Both the position numbers and the translations under genes were made by a program. A stretch of 64,000 nucleotides of DNA, taken from positions 310,001 to 374,000 of the forward strand of contig OZ257148.1 of NCBI GenBank assembly GCA_965279285.1. The letters run 5' to 3'. The notes beneath the pieces are model-generated. The model searched no databases, was not told where the DNA came from, and saw only the letters and a list, made by a program, of their open reading frames with translations. This document shows, piece by piece, positions 59,061-64,000 of this stretch. Position 1 is the stretch's first letter; every line of letters begins with the position of its first letter. The DNA is from G965279335 sp965279285. Lineage in GTDB: Bacteria > Pseudomonadota > Gammaproteobacteria > DSM-16500.

Positions 59061-62009
59061 TTAAGGTTTAAATTTATTTTTTTCTACAGCATTTAATGCA
59101 ACTTGCTGAGGCGCAGCTTGCACACCCCTAGAAAAAACTCTTCTATCATTTTCCCTAATAAACTGCATTTGATTTTCATGCCCAGGTTTATCCACTAACA
59201 ATAATGTATGCTTGCTTTTTTCCACAGAAAATTTTTCATCAAAATAATTTTCTTTTACATAGTCTCTTATATTACTCAATATAATAGGCCCACAATCATA
59301 ACTATTTTTACCATATCCTTGTTGATCACCTTGCTTATAAGCATAGCTAACTTTTCCATAAGCAAATTCAAACTGAGGATTATTGTTTTGCAAGCGAATA
59401 AGGTCTCTAGCGACTAACATGACATGAGCTCTGAGCTCAGCAAATAATACTGCATCTTCTGGAAGATGCCCAAAAGGATTATCCCACATAATCTTTACTT
59501 CACATGTGGCATACGAAATACTAGTCATTATATTGTACCAATGCCCACCTGAAAGTACCGGAATAATGACTAACCTTGGCATAGCTCTCCACCGATTATT
59601 TTTCTTTGCAACTTCATGAGTGCCTATTACCGATTTTATATCGTCATTTAATGAACCAAAAAAATTATCTTTATGATAGGGGTTTGTTATTAATATTCCC
59701 ACTTTATTTTCGCGCGTCACCGCAAACTTTTCCTCACCCTTCACTGGGTAGCTTTCATTTTTATCATCTTTATAAGATAAATTTTCCTCACGCACATTTT
59801 GCAACAAAACAATAATGTCTGTAACGCTATACAAGTAAGCTCTATTTCCTCCATGTTCCGCTAAATTTGTGTCATCACCTCCGGCATTGGCTATAGCAAG
59901 CTTAGCTGCTAGATTAGCCTCGGATTGCGACTGATCAGACTGTTTGCTGACAGCCGCGCCAAACCAAAGGAGTAAATTCTGTTGAATTGTTTTTTGAAGA
60001 ATAGCAATACACTCTGCTGCCGTTTTTGGTATAGGAATTTTTTTCCAGACTAACCAATGCTTTACAATGGCGGCTTCAAGTTTAATTAAATGCTCTTTTT
60101 TACTGATTTTTTCACCAGAGGCTAATTTTTTTCTTTCTTCTTCCGCCTTTTCTGTTGGCACACTTGTTGTGCCGTGATAAATATAAGGATATGGCATGTA
60201 CGATCGAAAATCGTCATTAACTTGACGCGCAACAGCGGTAGCACATTTCGGCGCCATCGGCATCATTTTCTTTCCAACCAACATACGATCCCAGGTGAAT
60301 TGCTCATTAATGATTAAATCAAGCATCATCTGATTGATGATAATAATAGCGGGGTTTCTAACTGCCTCACAACCAAAAAATAAATAAGTAAGCCCTCCTA
60401 ATAAATTTGAAATAATCTCCTTCTCTAGGCGAGTTAAACTTTTATTTTGTACAATATCAGGCAACTCTCCTTTAAATACCGAGCGTATTGCTTTCGCGAT
60501 ATCAGCATCCGTTATTTTTGTTTTATATTTTTTAAAAATATCTTTAATTTTTCCAATAGCTACGCCAATACTATCGTAGTTACCAAGACTAGTTACTTCA
60601 TCTTGTCGACTCATAGCATTGGTTAACATCTGTTGTTCTAACGCTTGGCCACAAATAAATTTCCATTCGCGATGCACTACAGAAATAGTCGTTTTATTTA
60701 CCAAGCCACTTGAAATAACACACGAACTGTAGTTTTTCATCGCTCGCCGTTGTGAACGATTAGCCACCCTAAGATTAGAAAAAAACGTATTCGGATTAAT
60801 ATTAGCAAAGGTATGGCTTGAATTTAGCGTTTTTCTGAAAAATTGCTGGCAGCTTTTGGCGAGCCCAAGGCGAAAATTTTGAGTATAAAGAAAACCAATG
60901 TATTCTTTTAATCGTCCTGCATTTATAATTAGGAAATGCCTTAGCCCACTCACTTCTTTAGTCATCCCCCATGTCCATGCATCATGACCTTCCCTATTAT
61001 ACCTAATTATATCTCGCAAATATTCCTTACCAAGCTCGGTTTTATGATCATTAAGGGGGGTCCTAACAAATGCATTACCACTACCTTGGCTAATGAGAAC
61101 CTTAACCTTATCTTGCAAATTTACATAATGATTTGACCCCACCTGACGTATCAACTCTTTTGCGGGAGAACACCGCATACTTGATTCTATTTTAAAGTCT
61201 TTTAATATACTAAGCGCTTTTTCATACGCAAGATCTCGCAACTTAAGCAAACTATTCCAATTATTATTTATATTAGCTTCAGTAAACTCAAGCGGCGCTC
61301 TAAAGGTTAAACCTAATGTCGGAACATCAACGGCTCCACACAACATGGTTAAAACTTGATTTAATTGCAATTCCATCTGGCTTTTAATGGCGGTTAACAA
61401 TCCATCCATACCACAATTCGACTGCAATATAATATGTTTTCGCAACTTAATTACCATCTGCTGACTAATTAACTCTATAGGTTTTTCTATCAACCCTCTT
61501 ATTCTTTTAATGATGTCATTTTTTTCATCCTCTAGTAAAAGCTGCCCATCTCGACTCATCAAAAATTCATTTAATATAGTTAAAACCGTCTCCAAGCACG
61601 CTTGAGAAATAGACTGTTTAACTAATAACAATGTTTGATCATAATTATCATTTTTTAAGAGCTGCTTTTTATCTAATTTATATTGTGTATTAACTGCCAA
61701 TGAATAAAGCTGCTTTAATCCTTCCGCATGTAAAACAAAAGAAAATAACGCATCAGTCGGTACTTCTTTTTTTTCTACTACAGACCCATTTTTTTGTTTA
61801 AACCTCTGCCATGAATCCTGCAACTTGTACCCAGAAACAAGGCGCGAGGATTCTTCATCATCAGATGAATCATCGCCATCGCAATCAAATTTTTCGATTG
61901 TTGTTTTTTCATCGACATCGTTCTTTGCTACTGAATCTAATTCAGCTGCTAAAACACGAGAAACGGTAACTACAGTCGTTTTATCAAGATTAGCAGAGGA
62001 AAAACTCAT
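59061..62009 (-). CDS. Large protein with C-terminal CE-clan (Ulp1/C48-like) cysteine protease domain
   Basis: A 982-aa soluble protein. Its last ~170 residues show the order of a CE-clan protease: H823 in SGGHWYNIMTSI, D843 in IMWDNPFGHLP, and C906 in NSYDCGPIILSNI, with Gln residues nine and ten positions before the Cys as possible oxyanion-hole donors. This fold covers SUMO and ubiquitin-like proteases and bacterial deubiquitinase or acetyltransferase effectors. The first 800 residues are helical and unrecognised, with an acidic N-terminal stretch (DCDGDDSSDDEESS). Bacteria lack ubiquitin, so a host target is likely; secretion is inferred. It lies 77 bp after tssG on the same strand. Confidence 0.8.
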   Translation of the reverse strand: MSFSSANLDKTTVVTVSRVLAAELDSVAKNDVDEKTTIEKFDCDGDDSSDDEESSRLVSGYKLQDSWQRFKQKNGSVVEKKEVPTDALFSFVLHAEGLKQLYSLAVNTQYKLDKKQLLKNDNYDQTLLLVKQSISQACLETVLTILNEFLMSRDGQLLLEDEKNDIIKRIRGLIEKPIELISQQMVIKLRKHIILQSNCGMDGLLTAIKSQMELQLNQVLTMLCGAVDVPTLGLTFRAPLEFTEANINNNWNSLLKLRDLAYEKALSILKDFKIESSMRCSPAKELIRQVGSNHYVNLQDKVKVLISQGSGNAFVRTPLNDHKTELGKEYLRDIIRYNREGHDAWTWGMTKEVSGLRHFLIINAGRLKEYIGFLYTQNFRLGLAKSCQQFFRKTLNSSHTFANINPNTFFSNLRVANRSQRRAMKNYSSCVISSGLVNKTTISVVHREWKFICGQALEQQMLTNAMSRQDEVTSLGNYDSIGVAIGKIKDIFKKYKTKITDADIAKAIRSVFKGELPDIVQNKSLTRLEKEIISNLLGGLTYLFFGCEAVRNPAIIIINQMMLDLIINEQFTWDRMLVGKKMMPMAPKCATAVARQVNDDFRSYMPYPYIYHGTTSVPTEKAEEERKKLASGEKISKKEHLIKLEAAIVKHWLVWKKIPIPKTAAECIAILQKTIQQNLLLWFGAAVSKQSDQSQSEANLAAKLAIANAGGDDTNLAEHGGNRAYLYSVTDIIVLLQNVREENLSYKDDKNESYPVKGEEKFAVTRENKVGILITNPYHKDNFFGSLNDDIKSVIGTHEVAKKNNRWRAMPRLVIIPVLSGGHWYNIMTSISYATCEVKIMWDNPFGHLPEDAVLFAELRAHVMLVARDLIRLQNNNPQFEFAYGKVSYAYKQGDQQGYGKNSYDCGPIILSNIRDYVKENYFDEKFSVEKSKHTLLLVDKPGHENQMQFIRENDRRVFSRGVQAAPQQVALNAVEKNKFKP

Positions 62010-62086
62010 AAAAATAGCCTTTTAATTTATTTTTTTATTAATAGCATTAATCACCGCAAACATAAATCCAACTTTACCAATCATTA

Positions 62087-63172
62087 TTACAAAAAACTTT
62101 TATCCGAAGAAAGCACAAGCTGATTAGGATTAACATTAAATACCTTATTTTTAATCCAAGTATTCCATCCTAAACTCGGCGGATTCAAACAGTTAAGTTG
62201 TAAAGGCGGAGTTTCACTTGCGATCAACTCAACTTGAATATCAAAATCTAATTCAAGACCACAATAAAATCGAATCATCTCAACTAATGATTTTAATAAT
62301 TTACCACTAGGTAATATGCTTTTAAAAACAGTATAGTTTACGGGTCCGATATAAACCCTAAACATATTTTGAGCGTTCCAATAACGCTCACCCAAAACAA
62401 AATTCACCCCTAACTTATTATAAATATACTCAGACTGCTGATTCGTCACGGTTGAACGCTCCGATTTTGCCAAGTACAACCACTTTCCTTGCAGTTGTAA
62501 GACTTGTATCGGCAATTGAAAGTATGCAGTTAAAATATGCTCTAACGTCTCAGCAGAACGAATTTGTCGTGAAAAAATTCCCGCGTAATGGACACTTATT
62601 TCATCATCAAAACCTAAACGATTTTGTAATGCCGGCATACCAATGCCCGAAAAATTCATTAATAACTCAGTAACCGGATCAAGCATTGTTTTTAATTTTT
62701 TTGCGCGCTCATAACCTGTGAAATGATTATATTTATCCCACGCCAAATATAGCAATGATATTAAACGATGATTAAATAAATCAAAAAAATCTTTTAAGGC
62801 TGGATTACCTTCTGCCACTGTTTTAGCAACTAGCTCACTATAGTGCTGCGGCAAAATACCCATTGGGCCAGTTAACCCCATGAATGAAACAACCATTTCA
62901 AGTATTTTTGTTGTTTCTGAATAACCATCATGCTCTTTAACTGACTCAATTAAGCCAAGAGGAAAATTACTATTCGTAGAAGTTTTAAAGCGAATAAATT
63001 CTAAATCAGGCGAACTCTCACCGCCTATCATCATATGCTGTAATGCATAAGATGTTTTTTCTTCAACGCCAGAAAGGCTAAGCATTCTTACTGCCTGATA
63101 AAAATCAAAACAGTCTGGCTTATTAAACAATTTTTCTAGAGGAGTACTTTGTTTCCCGCTCGTGGAGGCCAT
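62087..63172 (-). CDS. tssG: Type VI secretion baseplate protein TssG
   Basis: A 361-aa protein of the TssG (ImpH/VasB) family, near the usual 330-360 aa. It shows FNKPDCFDFYQAVRMLSLSG, the LVSFMGLTGPMGILPQHYSE hallmark (written here VVSFMGLTGPMGILPQHYSE in the gene), FFDLFNHRLISLLYLAW and later the LGERYWNAQNMFRVYIGPV region. TssG joins TssF, TssE and TssK in the baseplate wedge. Its start overlaps the tssF end by 37 bases. TssFG order is as in standard type VI clusters. Confidence 0.94.
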   Translation of the reverse strand: MASTSGKQSTPLEKLFNKPDCFDFYQAVRMLSLSGVEEKTSYALQHMMIGGESSPDLEFIRFKTSTNSNFPLGLIESVKEHDGYSETTKILEMVVSFMGLTGPMGILPQHYSELVAKTVAEGNPALKDFFDLFNHRLISLLYLAWDKYNHFTGYERAKKLKTMLDPVTELLMNFSGIGMPALQNRLGFDDEISVHYAGIFSRQIRSAETLEHILTAYFQLPIQVLQLQGKWLYLAKSERSTVTNQQSEYIYNKLGVNFVLGERYWNAQNMFRVYIGPVNYTVFKSILPSGKLLKSLVEMIRFYCGLELDFDIQVELIASETPPLQLNCLNPPSLGWNTWIKNKVFNVNPNQLVLSSDKSFL

Positions 63173-64000
63173 TGATATAAAATTCCTTCCTTTTGTACTG
63201 ATGTTATAATTAATTTAGTAAATGAATTAATCGAAGCATAACTCGCTAAAAAATTTTCTAATACTTGTGAAAATAAATATAATTCATTAACTGCATACTG
63301 TGACTCATCAATCTTGATGGTAATTTCAATCCCTTGACATAAAGCTGTTTGAAAGCCCGCAGGACTGCGTGCAGCTATATGACGACTCTCAACCTTCGTT
63401 ATGCTATTAATAATATTATTTAATTCCGCATTATTTTTATAGTTATACAGAGTTAAAATTTCTTTTAACGCATCCTTACCTTTTTCATTATCTGTCAGTG
63501 ACAGATAATTTAAGGATAAATGAGAAATAAGCTTCCAAACTAACTTTTTCTCATTTTTTAATTTTTGTGTTGACGTAAATGGCATTAAGCAATTCATAGA
63601 TACAAGCGGCGCTTTAGCAGAGCTTAACTGTAAATAGGGTTCATTATTCCCAAAAGGAAGCAAGCTAGGCCAATTACCATTAGTACAGAGCGTGCTAACA
63701 CTTATTATATGATCACTCTTATCAATAAAATTATTTTCTAAATCAGTAAAAGATAAATAAATATCAGAGGATAAATGCGAAGTTGACTCAGCTTCTGATT
63801 GCAATCTTCGCGTGCCTCGCCAGAAATGATTGGTAGAAACTGCGTGTTGTATGCCATAAAATGGCTTATATTGAATTGCGCTATCTTCAGCTAAAGCAAC
63901 AACCTCTTTTATCGAATGAACTTCCAACGTTTTTGATCTGCGCGCATCAGGAATCACTCTATACTCAGTCTGCTCATGCGACAAACGTATCGGCTCAGCT
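63136..64000 (-). CDS. tssF: Type VI secretion baseplate protein TssF, C-terminal part
   Basis: The frame is open to the window edge and begins there with AEPIRLSHEQTEYRVIPDAR, a segment near the middle of TssF, so about half of the protein (288 residues) is visible. Other signatures are FWRGTRRLQSE, SDIYLSFTDLE, SVSTLCTNGNWPSLLPFG and the C-terminal GIEITIKIDESQYAVNELYL with FSQVLENFLASYASINSF. TssF is the scaffold of the baseplate wedge with TssG. The rest of the type VI cluster should continue beyond 64000 on the same strand. Confidence 0.93.
   Translation of the reverse strand, partial: AEPIRLSHEQTEYRVIPDARRSKTLEVHSIKEVVALAEDSAIQYKPFYGIQHAVSTNHFWRGTRRLQSEAESTSHLSSDIYLSFTDLENNFIDKSDHIISVSTLCTNGNWPSLLPFGNNEPYLQLSSAKAPLVSMNCLMPFTSTQKLKNEKKLVWKLISHLSLNYLSLTDNEKGKDALKEILTLYNYKNNAELNNIINSITKVESRHIAARSPAGFQTALCQGIEITIKIDESQYAVNELYLFSQVLENFLASYASINSFTKLIITSVQKEGILYQWPPRAGNKVLL

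Overview
The window is AT-rich bacterial DNA. It carries a block of Dot/Icm (type IVB secretion) genes whose order (icmT-icmS, dotD-dotC-dotB, icmX-icmW, icmV-dotA) resembles the compact Coxiella-type arrangement. Together with many large coiled-coil or repeat proteins, Xre regulators and palindromic intergenic repeats, this suggests a host-associated gammaproteobacterium of the order Legionellales (Coxiellaceae-like). A finer assignment is not possible from sequence alone.

1-19 kb: the 3' end of gpsA, then icmT-icmS (minus), dotD-dotC-dotB (plus), two very large proteins of probable effector type (2344 aa on minus and 877 aa on plus, the latter with an N-terminal NADAR-like N-glycosidase domain), icmW - small exported Pro/Ser-rich protein - icmX (minus), and icmV-dotA (plus). 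DotB is the secretion ATPase, DotC and DotD are outer-membrane lipoproteins, DotA is a polytopic inner-membrane protein, IcmS and IcmW are effector chaperones, and IcmT, IcmV and IcmX are accessory parts.

19-29 kb: an alpha/beta hydrolase, an orphan Xre regulator, a three-gene signalling operon (Xre/S24-like regulator, response regulator with an insertion in its receiver, hybrid histidine kinase), a PilN-type lipoprotein secretin, a hipBA toxin-antitoxin pair with two operator palindromes, and a higA antitoxin whose higB toxin has shrunk to a 36-codon fossil.

29-40 kb: all on minus, a decaying tandem array of polymorphic toxin tips and immunity genes downstream of a giant Rhs gene. Passing away from the Rhs gene there are eight immunity-type genes (one 5'-truncated), one long orphan Rhs tip module with a ParB-like toxin domain and a SUKH immunity partner, and several toxin fossils with stop codons or frameshifts. 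One fossil is interrupted by an intact IS3-family element whose removal restores the reading frame exactly. Two paralogous membrane proteins follow.

40-64 kb: all on minus, the C-terminal part of tssF, tssG (type VI baseplate), a 982-aa protein ending in a CE-clan (Ulp1/C48-like) cysteine protease domain, a 911-aa leucine-rich-repeat membrane protein and the 5266-aa Rhs/YD-repeat protein with its own toxin tip and immunity gene. Host-directed proteins and an interbacterial toxin arsenal thus lie beside type VI genes, in a genome segment that also encodes a type IVB system.

Palindromic intergenic repeats of two families sit at many gene ends. No tRNA, rRNA or CRISPR array was recognised.
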